In this document: positions 19,101-25,760 of the stretch, piece after piece | Layout: every line of letters starts with the position of its first letter | Numbering within the stretch: position 1 is the stretch's first letter | Assembly: GCA_963702195.1 (NCBI GenBank) | Contig: OY969725.1 | Location: forward strand, 496,001-560,000 | Direction of reading: 5' to 3' | Source of the DNA: AC-56 sp963702195 | Lineage (GTDB): Bacteria; Actinomycetota; Thermoleophilia; Solirubrobacterales; 70-9 | DNA length: 64,000 bases | The notes under the pieces: generated by a model | What the model was told of the DNA's origin: nothing | What the model saw: the letters and a program-made list of their open reading frames with translations, nothing else | Databases searched by the model: none | Translations under genes and position numbers: made by a program

Positions 19101-20566
19101 TCGACGGCTTCAAGAGCGCGTGCGACACCCTGGGCGGCTCGGCGCTCTGCGACAACATCCCGGACGTCCCGCTGAAGCCCGCGAACTCTCGCCTGTATGC
19201 CGTCCAGGCAAACGGCGACAACCACGCCGGCGGGCCGTTCCTGCCCGGGTGGCCGGCGAAGCCGGCGATCGTCGACGCCGAGCTGCTCCCCGTGGTGGGC
19301 GAGGGGGTCACCGGCTACCCGGTGATCGGGAACGTCAGCTGCGGTAGCGGCGGCGGGCCCAAGGTCGGCGCAATGTCCAACAACGGCCTGGCGTACGTCT
19401 TCGGTCCGAACGGCCGGTCGTGTTACGGGCGGACGGGCGGCGCCGACATCCCGCTGCAGACCGACGGCTACGCGACCCAGCCGGACCACCCGCTGGTCCC
19501 GGCCGTCGGCTCGCCCGCCTTCGCGAACCTCGACGGCACCGGACTGTCGTTCGTCGCTCCCGCGGCCGGCCTGGGCAGGGCGCTTGACGTCGCCTTCCCC
19601 GACTACCAGCCGACCGGGCAGGACTTTCTCGCCGCCTGGAGCGTCACCGGCGGAGGCCAGCTGCGCCCGAACTTCCCGCAGCCGGTCAACGACCTCCAGT
19701 TCCTCACCGGCCCCTCGGTCGCCGACCTCGACGGCCGGGCCGGCGAGGAGATCGTGGAGGGGAGCGCGAGCATGGACCTGAACGCGTTCGGCGCGGCAGG
19801 CAACGAGCTCCGCGGCTGGCCCAAGCTGACCGGCGACTGGACGGTCGCCAACCCAACGATCGGCTCGCTTGGGACACGCGACACCGGCTCGGCGCGCAAG
19901 GTCGTGATCTCCGAGACGCGCTCCGGCTACATCGACGCCTACCGCACGGCCGCCCCCGCGTGCTCCCCGTCCTCGTGGCCGCGCTTTCACCACGACAACG
20001 CGAACTCGGGCGACTACGGCCGCGACGCGATCCTGCCGGGCGTCCCCTACGACGCCGGGCGGAGCCGGACCAAGCTCACGTTCAAGGCGCCCGGCGACGA
20101 CCTGCTCTGCGGCAGTGCCAAGCGCTACCAGGTGAGGACATCCGCCAAGCCGATCACGCCCGCGAACTTCGTCAGCGCGCGGGCGCTGCCCAAGGCCCCG
20201 GCGCCGAAGGCGGCCGGCGCCTCGCAGACCTACACCATCCCGGCCGCCGCCAAGCGCTATCTGGCGATCCGCGCGGTGGACGACCAGGGCAACATCGGAC
20301 GGCCGAGGGTCTTGGATCTCGGTGCTAAGCGGTCAGCCAGCGCTTCGGGTTTTCGACCATCATCGTCTCGAGCTGCCCATCGGTCATCCCGGCCTCGCGC
20401 AGCGTCGGGATCACCTGATCGTGCACGAGCGTCATGCTCCAGTCCTTCGCCGCCCCCGACTCCATCAGCTGCTTCCCAACCTCAGGCGGATACCAGTCGA
20501 GCGTCGCGCAGTAGTCCTGGGACAGGAACATGCGATCGGCGTAGCCGCGCTCCAGGAGCGCCGTGA
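16133..20566 (+). CDS. Second secreted subtilase-fold/FG-GAP protein, tandem paralogue
   Basis: A 1477-residue protein from ATG 16133 (MRRRYLIGLVALAGTLALTV signal peptide). The layout matches its neighbour: Asp114 (AVLDSGI), an EF-hand-like DANGDGVFNIDDYA loop, His245 (YGHGTG), Asp335 at the oxyanion-hole Asn position (ASAADEA), and Thr395 at the serine position (SNATGLAAGMAG). A long FG-GAP propeller (DLNGDNRNELIVAG, DTNGDGVPEVFADD, DLNGDGKMEVIAAG, DLNGDGKPEIVVG) occupies about 720-1280. Recognisable sequence ends near base 20325. The frame then runs another 80 Ser/Arg/Pro-rich residues antisense to the phosphotriesterase gene, so the true C-terminus is doubtful. A GTG at 16106 is an alternative start. 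Probably cotranscribed with the first copy. Confidence 0.82.
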   Translation: MRRRYLIGLVALAGTLALTVPALAAVPYARPGADTRDYTDLHLNPGETPSDLGGDGNTFKFAATADPSNGPHINSNPFENFGVRGARIDDASPSVNTAWMTTTGRPDVSIAVLDSGIKWNDAGAMGDLRRKVRLNPGELPIPRHDLPTAISDSGSNDCSTYAARHDANGDGVFNIDDYACDSRVAHVFQADQRRAGPSGVLTPEDVIIAFSNGTDSDHNGFVDDIAGWDFLDNDNDPFDDVQYGHGTGEASDSSSEADNAGQAGACPNCMVLPLRVGDSFVADVDNFAQATLYATDNGIDVVQEALGALNNSSLARQAVDYAYRHGVTVIASAADEAAQHNNWPSSLPHVILVNSVTTGAAPTPDQSYLSFNGCTNFNAKVTLAIPSTSCSSNATGLAAGMAGLVYSAALDAKAKGALSDHPSDAGCRRSDGSPCVITPNEVRQVMASGAIDDVPQAEDVNFASAAGGPEPSCSPVPAPGCTDPGGASGALQDQVNANRQIPIGPPALFESYPARRGFDQFYGYGRVNMNRALAAVLSDPSSPGPSQIPPEAEITSPQWYQQVDPSNPNVRVSGDVYARGRSYTCEVLVAPGEYPNNARTTDPEPGDFRPLGNGWCNGTTPHTGYRSGGLGTISVAQLEGRFPPPTNFKGPEQQASPANDNGRPNAAPHAFTVEVVVHSTQGGHELTGQDRRSAYLERDRSMLAGFPKAITRGAITAGTPTGDGESSPVLADLNGDNRNELIVAGSDGFVHAVERNGSELPGWPVRAAPPPLHTGERAFATGAVSKDVGAPILGSVAVADTNGDGVPEVFADDMDGRVYGWDANGHGFFLARSNPAYSGKPLQPFVEPRYQPGQSKFHRTQHGFVSSPVLADLNGDGKMEVIAAGMDRHLYAWHRNGKPVAGFPVLVVDRSKVSSVDPQSHQVTFKADSGSYQQGAVVDTPAVGDLNGDGKPEIVVGTNEEYAAANDGGWNAAPANSASFSLLDQVGQGIDGFKSACDTLGGSALCDNIPDVPLKPANSRLYAVQANGDNHAGGPFLPGWPAKPAIVDAELLPVVGEGVTGYPVIGNVSCGSGGGPKVGAMSNNGLAYVFGPNGRSCYGRTGGADIPLQTDGYATQPDHPLVPAVGSPAFANLDGTGLSFVAPAAGLGRALDVAFPDYQPTGQDFLAAWSVTGGGQLRPNFPQPVNDLQFLTGPSVADLDGRAGEEIVEGSASMDLNAFGAAGNELRGWPKLTGDWTVANPTIGSLGTRDTGSARKVVISETRSGYIDAYRTAAPACSPSSWPRFHHDNANSGDYGRDAILPGVPYDAGRSRTKLTFKAPGDDLLCGSAKRYQVRTSAKPITPANFVSARALPKAPAPKAAGASQTYTIPAAAKRYLAIRAVDDQGNIGRPRVLDLGAKRSASASGFRPSSSRAAHRSSRPRAASGSPDRARASCSSPSPPPTPSAASQPQADTSRASRSSPGTGTCDRRSRAPGAP

Positions 20567-21320
20567 CGGTGGCGTTGCGCCGGTCGATTGGCAGGAAGAT
20601 CTCGAGGCCGTAGCGGTCCATCCCGATGTAGACGCCCGTCTCGAGCAGCCGCTCGATGTAGTCGAGGTCGTCGGTGTCGCCGGTGTGGGCGATCTGCACC
20701 TTTGACAGGTCGACGCCCTCCTCCTCGAAGACCTCGACCTGGCGCGGACCGGTCTCGGAGGCCGGGCGGGAGTGGGCCATGATCGGGGCCCCGGTCCGGA
20801 CGCTCGCGCGCGCGACGGCGCGGTGGACCTTCTCGACGTTCGGCGTCACGCCGGGCTCGTCCGCGGCGCACTTCAGGAACGCCGCCTTCATGTCGGTGCC
20901 CTGGATTCCCTGCTCGATGTCGTGGACGAAGAGGTCCGCCATCGCGTCCTCGTCGCGGAACATGAAGTACGACGGCAGATAGTCGTACGTGTAGATGCCG
21001 GTGCAGGGGACGACCTGAAGGCCGGTCGCCTCCGCGACGCGGCGCGAGAACCTCACGTCGCGGCCGCCGAACATCGCCGTGGGCTCGCCGATCGTCTTGA
21101 CGCCCCGCTCGACCGCCGCGCTCGCCGACTCGACGGCCGCCTGGTAGGCGCCATCCTCGTCGACGGCCACCGGTGGCTCGGACTCCTTGACCGTTCCCGC
21201 GTGCGGCCATTCGGCCAGCACCGCTTCGTCGCGGAAGATCAGGTGCTCGTGGATGAGGGTGGTGCCGAGCTCGTCGGCGGCGATTGGGCCGGTGACTGTT
21301 TCAACGGTTCCCGTTGCCAC
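20325..21320 (-). CDS. Phosphotriesterase-family metal-dependent hydrolase
   Basis: A 331-residue amidohydrolase-fold enzyme. Metal ligands of the phosphotriesterase family are visible: His24 and His26 (LIHEHLIF), the likely carbamylated Lys in the AAFLKCAADEPG strand near 150, His in IMAHSRP near 182, His in IAHTGDTDD near 210, and Asp in LSQDYCATLDW near 270. Relatives include lactonases, phosphotriesterases and parathion hydrolase-like proteins; the native substrate is often a lactone. Which one applies here is not evident. It has no signal peptide. Its 3' end overlaps the long read-through of the convergent subtilase-like gene by 242 bp; the hydrolase frame is clearly genuine to its TAG stop. 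Confidence 0.9.
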   Translation of the reverse strand: MATGTVETVTGPIAADELGTTLIHEHLIFRDEAVLAEWPHAGTVKESEPPVAVDEDGAYQAAVESASAAVERGVKTIGEPTAMFGGRDVRFSRRVAEATGLQVVPCTGIYTYDYLPSYFMFRDEDAMADLFVHDIEQGIQGTDMKAAFLKCAADEPGVTPNVEKVHRAVARASVRTGAPIMAHSRPASETGPRQVEVFEEEGVDLSKVQIAHTGDTDDLDYIERLLETGVYIGMDRYGLEIFLPIDRRNATVTALLERGYADRMFLSQDYCATLDWYPPEVGKQLMESGAAKDWSMTLVHDQVIPTLREAGMTDGQLETMMVENPKRWLTA

Positions 21321-21338
21321 GCCCGTACTCTATGCGCC

Positions 21339-21425
21339 GTGCCGCGCAGCTGGATCGTCGCGATGACCATCCTCGTCATCTGCCTTGTGGCGTCGATCGT
21401 GATCGCCCTCGTGCACCTTCTGTAG
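21339..21425 (+). CDS. 28-residue single-pass membrane peptide
   Basis: A short frame from GTG 21339 to TAG 21425 encodes M-P-R-S-W-I-V-A-M followed by a hydrophobic stretch TILVICLVASIVIALVHLL. A basic, Trp-containing start before one continuous transmembrane helix is typical of small membrane proteins. It sits alone between the divergent phosphotriesterase gene (18 bp away) and the UspA gene (44 bp downstream). A short AGGGG/CCCCT hairpin overlaps its stop (21424-21435). The frame is too short for statistical support; the hydrophobic design is the only evidence. Confidence 0.5.
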   Translation: MPRSWIVAMTILVICLVASIVIALVHLL

Positions 21426-21468
21426 GGGCTCCCCTGACCGGCGAAGACGCGCACCGGGAGGGGATAGG

Positions 21469-21948
21469 ATGGCCCGCAGTCCACGCGAGACGAAGGGGGA
21501 TGGCTTGTTCGATCGCATAGTGGTTGGAACCGACGGCTCAGACACCGCCGGCGAGGCGGTCCGCCAGGCGATCGAGCTGGCGCGGCTCTCGGGAGGAAGG
21601 CTCGGGATCGTCGCGGCGTTCGAGCCCGTCCCGGAGACCAGGGTGCGCGAGGAGAAGGCGGAGCTGCCCGGCGACGTCGCGTACGCCGTCGGTCCGCGGG
21701 AGGACGTGAACGTGATCCTCGATGCGGCCGTGGGAGAGGCGAAGCAGGCCGGCGTCGAGGCGGAGCCCTACCCGCGCGAGGGCGACCCCGCCGATGCGAT
21801 CCTCGACGTGGCAGAGGAGAGCACCGCCGACCTCATCGTGGTCGGCAACAAGGGCATGACCGGGGCCAAGCGGTTCCTGCTCGGCAGCGTGCCCAACAAG
21901 GTCTCCCACCACGCCCCGTGCGGCGTGTACATCGTCCGCACGACCTAG
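21469..21948 (+). CDS. Universal stress protein (UspA family)
   Basis: An up to 159-residue single-domain Usp. It contains the first strand DRIVVGTDGSDTAGEAV, the helix AIELARLSGGRLGIVAAF, and the ATP-binding loop GNKGMTGAKRFLLGSV, which fits G-x2-G-x9-G-S, so it probably binds ATP. Two starts are possible: ATG 21469 preceded by GGGAGGGG, or TTG 21505 preceded by AAGGGGGA. The second gives the usual Usp beginning (M-F-D-R-I-V-V-G) and may be the real one. It ends next to the convergent subtilisin gene. Confidence 0.92.
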   Translation: MARSPRETKGDGLFDRIVVGTDGSDTAGEAVRQAIELARLSGGRLGIVAAFEPVPETRVREEKAELPGDVAYAVGPREDVNVILDAAVGEAKQAGVEAEPYPREGDPADAILDVAEESTADLIVVGNKGMTGAKRFLLGSVPNKVSHHAPCGVYIVRTT

Positions 21949-21951
21949 AGG

Positions 21952-23328
21952 TCAGCTGCCGCAGGGCGCGGCCGGGCTGATCGCCTTCGAGGCGTTGAGC
22001 AACCCGTCTCCGTAGACGTCGTCACGCCCTGGGACCCCGCGGTCGATCGTGGTCCGCTTGATTCGCCGGGCGACTCGCCGGGGCCTTGGGTGCTTGCCGC
22101 AGATGTGCGAGGAGATCACCGTCGCCGCGACCCCGCTGACGTGGGCGGCGGACATCGAGGTTCCATCCATGCCGACGATCCCGAACTTCCGGAAGTTGCC
22201 GTGCTTCGTGGCTCTCGGAAGGAGGCTGTACTGGCGGATCTCGTACCCCTGCGCGTTGGGCCGGCAGCGGCGGTCGGCGGTCGCGCCCGGCGCCTTGTCG
22301 CCGCCGCCCCCGGGCGCCACCAGATCCAGGTCGGCGCCGAAGTTCGAGTAGTCCGCGTCGCACCCGCGGTAGGTGGAGGCGCCGACCGCGATCACGCCCT
22401 TGGCGGCGGCCGGGTAGGAGACGCGCGACATGTCGTCGTTGCCGGCGGCACCGACGACCGTCACACCCTTGTGGATGGCGTGCTGGATCGCGTGGCACAG
22501 GGCGACGATCTGCTCGCAGTGCTTGACGTCGGGCTTGAAATTCAGGCTCAGGTTGATCACGTCGGCGCCGTGCGCGGTCGCGAAGTCGATCCCCTTCGCG
22601 AGGTCGCTTCCCTTGCCGACCTCGTGTTGATTGAGCACGCGGATCGGCATCACCTTGGCGCGGTAGGCAATCCCCGTGAGGCCGAGCCCGTTGTTGGTGG
22701 CCTGCGCGATCGTGCTCGCTACATGAGTGCCGTGACCCTCGCGGTCGAGTGGCAGGCGATCGCCGTCCACGAAGTCCTTGGGGTGGACGAAGTGCCTGAC
22801 CTTTGGCAGGTCGGGGTCGCGACGGAAGCGATGACCGTGGTTCCTGTATGCGACGCCCGTGTCCAGGACGGCGACCGTGACGCCCTTGCCGCCGGGATGG
22901 CCGTCGGCGATCAGACGCTGCCAGCTGCTCGGCATGCCGATGCCGCCGGCGACATCGAGGGGAGACAGGAAGTTCCACTGGTCCCGATACCAGTGTCCGC
23001 GCCCGCCCGGCCCCGGATCATCGGGCCAGGACCGGGCCGCATGGACCAGGTAGTCGGGGCGCGCGTAGCTCACCGCCGGGTCGCTGCGCAGCTCAGAAAG
23101 CGTGCCGGCCACGGAATTGCCCCCCGAGACGCTCACCCGCTGCTCGCCGGGCTCGCCGCGATAGTGGACCAGGACCTCGTTGGAGGCGACCGAGTGCGGC
23201 GCGACCGCGGCGCGCGCAGGCGTCGCCCCGGCGGCCGGCAGGCCGGCCGCGAAACCAAGGAACACGAGTAGGAGGACCTTGCCTGTCCCGCTCGCCCTCC
23301 TCGAGTCAAGGACCGAAGACGTCACCAT
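21952..23328 (-). CDS. Secreted subtilisin-like serine protease (S8), intact catalytic site
   Basis: A 458-residue exported protease from ATG 23328; a GTG at 23349 in frame would add seven residues. The signal peptide is VLLLVFLGFAAGLPAAGATPARA, and a short inhibitor_I9-like propeptide follows (NEVLVHYRGEPGEQRV to VSYARPDYLV). The catalytic residues are all present: Asp156 (AVLDTGV), His200 (GHGTHVAS), oxyanion Asn297 (VVGAAGND) and Ser391 (DGTSMSAAHVSG). This makes it the local active reference for the two altered paralogues upstream. It should cleave proteins outside the cell. The start is divergent from tadA, 38 bp away. Confidence 0.92.
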   Translation of the reverse strand: MVTSSVLDSRRASGTGKVLLLVFLGFAAGLPAAGATPARAAVAPHSVASNEVLVHYRGEPGEQRVSVSGGNSVAGTLSELRSDPAVSYARPDYLVHAARSWPDDPGPGGRGHWYRDQWNFLSPLDVAGGIGMPSSWQRLIADGHPGGKGVTVAVLDTGVAYRNHGHRFRRDPDLPKVRHFVHPKDFVDGDRLPLDREGHGTHVASTIAQATNNGLGLTGIAYRAKVMPIRVLNQHEVGKGSDLAKGIDFATAHGADVINLSLNFKPDVKHCEQIVALCHAIQHAIHKGVTVVGAAGNDDMSRVSYPAAAKGVIAVGASTYRGCDADYSNFGADLDLVAPGGGGDKAPGATADRRCRPNAQGYEIRQYSLLPRATKHGNFRKFGIVGMDGTSMSAAHVSGVAATVISSHICGKHPRPRRVARRIKRTTIDRGVPGRDDVYGDGLLNASKAISPAAPCGS

Positions 23329-23366
23329 GGTGTGGATAGCTTGTAACACGGCTCGGGGGTGGAAAG

Positions 23367-23858
23367 TTGCTCGATACTTCTGCCCGGATGTTGGACGAGC
23401 ACGGCTTTGAGAGCGCCGATCCCGATCTGATGCGCCTGGCCCTCGGCGAGGCCGAGCGCGCGGCTGCGCACGGCGACGTGCCGATCGGGGCCGTGGTCGC
23501 GCGCGACGGCGAGGTTCTGGCGTCCGCGGGCAACGAGCGCGAGCTGCGGGCGGATCCGACGGCCCACGCGGAGGTCCTGGCGCTTCGCGCGGCGGCTGGG
23601 CGGCTGGGCGGCTGGCGCATCGGAGAGGCGGCGATCTACGTGACTCTCGAGCCGTGCGCGATGTGCGCGGGCGCGATCGTCCTCGCCCGGGTCCCCCGCG
23701 TGGTCTACGGGGCCGCTGATCCGAAGGCCGGCGCGTGCGGGAGTGTCCTGGACGTACTGGGGGAGCCCCGCCTTAACCATCGCCCGCGAGTTGATGGGGG
23801 CCTGCTGGCAGACGAGTCGGCCGCCCTGCTTTCGTCGTTCTTCGCCGACCGGCGCTAG
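23367..23858 (+). CDS. tadA: tRNA-specific adenosine deaminase
   Basis: A 163-residue zinc-dependent deaminase that converts wobble adenosine 34 of tRNA-Arg(ACG) to inosine. The zinc site is complete: His67-Ala-Glu69 (TAHAEVLALR) with the proton-shuttling Glu, and Cys97 and Cys100 in the P-C-A-M-C motif. GDVPIGAVVARDG near 36-48 and GACGSVLDV near 120 match the TadA family. The TTG start at 23367 has a weak upstream GGAAAG; ATG 23388 is an alternative. Its TAG stop overlaps the TAG of the convergent nicotinate phosphoribosyltransferase gene. Confidence 0.95.
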   Translation: MLDTSARMLDEHGFESADPDLMRLALGEAERAAAHGDVPIGAVVARDGEVLASAGNERELRADPTAHAEVLALRAAAGRLGGWRIGEAAIYVTLEPCAMCAGAIVLARVPRVVYGAADPKAGACGSVLDVLGEPRLNHRPRVDGGLLADESAALLSSFFADRR

Positions 23859-25231
23859 CTGCCTCGGACGGCCGCCTTCAGCTGGTCCGAGTAGCGGACC
23901 GGGTACGGGGACGCACCACCCGTCCCGGGGCGCCGCAGCGGCTCGGGGAGCGATGCGAGCTCGGCGGTGGCGCGCTCGCGGATCTGGTCCACGGACTCGA
24001 AGCTCGAGATCTCGCCGCCGCGCATCGCGGGTCGTAGCAGCGGCTCGCCGTCGAGCTCCTCGTCCGCCGCTGCGATCACATCACCGGCGATTGCATCGCC
24101 CGCGTGGCTCCTGAAGACCTGCTTCGGCCCGGGCACGGTGGCCTTCTCCGCGGACCGCTTCCACACGCCGTGCCACTCACCGCCCCTCCGGTTCGCGACA
24201 AGCTTGTAGACGCCGTTGACAACCGGGGAGTCGCGGCTCGTGCCGAGGTCGGTGCCCACGCCCCAGAGATCGATCGGGGCGTCGGCCGCCACCAGGTCGC
24301 CGATCCGCCCCTCGTGCAGGTCGCCGCTCGCGGCGATGCTGGTGTCCTTCATCCCCGCCTCGTCGAGCAGCTCCCGCGCCGCCCTTGACAGCGTGAGCAG
24401 GTCGCCCGAGTCGAGCCGGATTCCCTCCAGCTCGACGCCGGCCTCGCGGGCGGCGGCGATGGCGTTGCGCACGCCCTGGAGCGTGTCGTAGGTGTCCACC
24501 AGCAGCACCGTTCCAGTGGGAAAGCTCTCCATGAAGCAGCGGAACGCCTCCTCCTCGTTCTCGAACGCGAGCACGTAGGAGTGGGCCATTGTTCCCACGG
24601 GCCGCAGGCCGTAGCGCATCGCGGCGGCGACGTTCGAGGTACCGCCGCAGCCGGCGACGGCAGCGGACCGCGCGACCTTCATTGCCGCATCGACACCGTG
24701 GTCGCGGCGCGGGGAGAAGTCGACGACACGATCGCCGGCGCCCGGATTCCCTCCGCCTGCGGCCAGGATGATCCGCGCCGCCTTGGTCGCAATCATGGTC
24801 TGGAAGTTGATCTGGTTGAGCAGCACCGTCTCGATCAGCTGGGCCTCGATCAAGGGCGCGGTGACGCGGAGGAGTGGCTCGTTCGCGAACGTCACGGTCC
24901 CCTCCGGGATCGCCTCGATGTCACCGGTGAACCGGAACTCGGCGAGATAGTCCAGGAACTCCTCCTGGAACAGGTCCAGCGAGCGCAGGTACGCGAGCTC
25001 CCGTTCGCCGTACCGGAGCTCCCGCAGGAGCTCGAGGGTCGGCCCGAGCCCCGCGGCCAGGAGCCAGTCGCGCTCCGGGGGCAACCGCCGCGGAAAGAGC
25101 TCGAAGATCGCCTCGTCGTTGAGGCCGCGCGCCAGATAGCTGGCGGACATCGTGAGCTCATACAGGTCGACCAGCAGCGCGGCACCGGCGGCGTCGAGGA
25201 GTCCCGGGTCGTTCGAGCGGGGGAGGTCCAT
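23855..25231 (-). CDS. pncB: Nicotinate phosphoribosyltransferase
   Basis: A 458-residue enzyme of NAD salvage: nicotinate plus PRPP (with ATP) gives nicotinate mononucleotide. Family blocks are LLVDLYELTMSASYLARG near 20, FELFPRRLPPERDWLLAAGL near 45, TVTFANEPLLRVTAPLIEAQ near 115, FSPRRDHGVDAAMKVARSA near 172, GTMAHSYVLAFENEEEAF near 215 with the active-site His, and LDSGDLLTLSRAARELLDEA near 275. The length is usual for PncB. It is preceded by a small membrane protein gene on the same strand, from which a strong hairpin separates it. Confidence 0.93.
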   Translation of the reverse strand: MDLPRSNDPGLLDAAGAALLVDLYELTMSASYLARGLNDEAIFELFPRRLPPERDWLLAAGLGPTLELLRELRYGERELAYLRSLDLFQEEFLDYLAEFRFTGDIEAIPEGTVTFANEPLLRVTAPLIEAQLIETVLLNQINFQTMIATKAARIILAAGGGNPGAGDRVVDFSPRRDHGVDAAMKVARSAAVAGCGGTSNVAAAMRYGLRPVGTMAHSYVLAFENEEEAFRCFMESFPTGTVLLVDTYDTLQGVRNAIAAAREAGVELEGIRLDSGDLLTLSRAARELLDEAGMKDTSIAASGDLHEGRIGDLVAADAPIDLWGVGTDLGTSRDSPVVNGVYKLVANRRGGEWHGVWKRSAEKATVPGPKQVFRSHAGDAIAGDVIAAADEELDGEPLLRPAMRGGEISSFESVDQIRERATAELASLPEPLRRPGTGGASPYPVRYSDQLKAAVRGS

Positions 25232-25290
25232 TCCGTATTCCTACCGCGCGAACCGCGCCAGCGGGGTCAGAGCACGGGCCATCCCTGGCC

Positions 25291-25324
25291 CTCTCCGCCG
25301 CGCGAGGGGGGCGCGCGGCGAGAG
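25291..25324 (-). terminator. Strong GC hairpin downstream of the 48-residue membrane protein gene
   Basis: CTCTCCGCCGCGCG (25291-25304) pairs with CGCGCGGCGAGAG (25312-25324) with a single bulged base and a G-rich loop. It lies 35 bp past the stop of the small gene (minus strand) and 60 bp before the pncB start, as expected for a terminator or for partial uncoupling of pncB. No T tract follows. Confidence 0.5.
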
Positions 25325-25358
25325 CGGGGTCGTTGCCGCGGTGCTGCCGCCGCGGCGC

Positions 25359-25505
25359 CTACGCCCCGATGTGCGCGCCCAGTAGTGCGAGCAGCGCGGC
25401 GATTGCGACGATCGATCCCACCAGGCCGCCGGCTACCCAGCCGGCGATCTCAGCGCTTCGACCGACCCCGCGTGGCTCGACTAGATTGAGCAGTCGCTCT
25501 GTCAT
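25359..25505 (-). CDS. 48-residue single-pass membrane protein under c-di-AMP riboswitch control
   Basis: The frame starts at ATG 25505 with a good ribosome site (AGAGAGG, seven bases upstream) and ends at TAG 25359. The product is MTERLLNLVEPRGVGRSAEI, then a hydrophobic helix (WVAGGLVGSIVAIAALLALL) and a short GAHIGA tail. It has an amphipathic N-terminus of about 18 residues and one glycine-rich transmembrane segment. I do not recognise a family. The upstream leader is a clear ydaO-type c-di-AMP riboswitch, which normally controls wall hydrolases or potassium/osmolyte transport. The protein may therefore act in osmotic or cell-wall homeostasis; that role is inferred only from its control element. 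Confidence 0.72.
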   Translation of the reverse strand: MTERLLNLVEPRGVGRSAEIAGWVAGGLVGSIVAIAALLALLGAHIGA

Positions 25506-25521
25506 CGAGAACCTCTCTTTC

Positions 25522-25655
25522 TCAGGCCTACGGGGTTAGCTGTCGGGCTCGCGCTGAAAGAGCGGCGCTACGGAGTCAGTTCCGATTCGCCCCCGGACCC
25601 GGATCGGGTCCCCTTTGGTTCCCCCGCTCCCCCCGTCTGAGACGAGGGGGACTCG
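25522..25655 (-). promoter_or_regulatory. c-di-AMP riboswitch (ydaO/yuaA type) before a 48-residue membrane protein
   Basis: Read on the minus strand, the leader has a CTCGTC-TCA-GACG hairpin, then GAGCGGGGGAACC, a GGGGGCGAATCGG segment, and the near-invariant end AGCCCGACAGCTAACCCCG followed by TAGGC. These match, in order, the conserved parts of the Bacillus subtilis ydaO element (AGCGGGGGACCCA, GGGGUGAAUCC, CCGUCAGCUAACCUCGUAAGC). The Shine-Dalgarno of the small gene follows within 15 bases of the last motif. A -10-like TAGGGT (25683-25678, minus) lies just upstream. ydaO riboswitches usually turn genes off when c-di-AMP is bound. Confidence 0.88.
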
Positions 25656-25760
25656 GCAGGTGTTCTCTTCGCCGGGCACCCTAACCCGTCGCGCTGACGC
25701 CAGGTTTCGTGCCTTTCGCCACGTTCGCGCCGGAGCCTGTAGGGTCGCCCGTGCTCGGGA

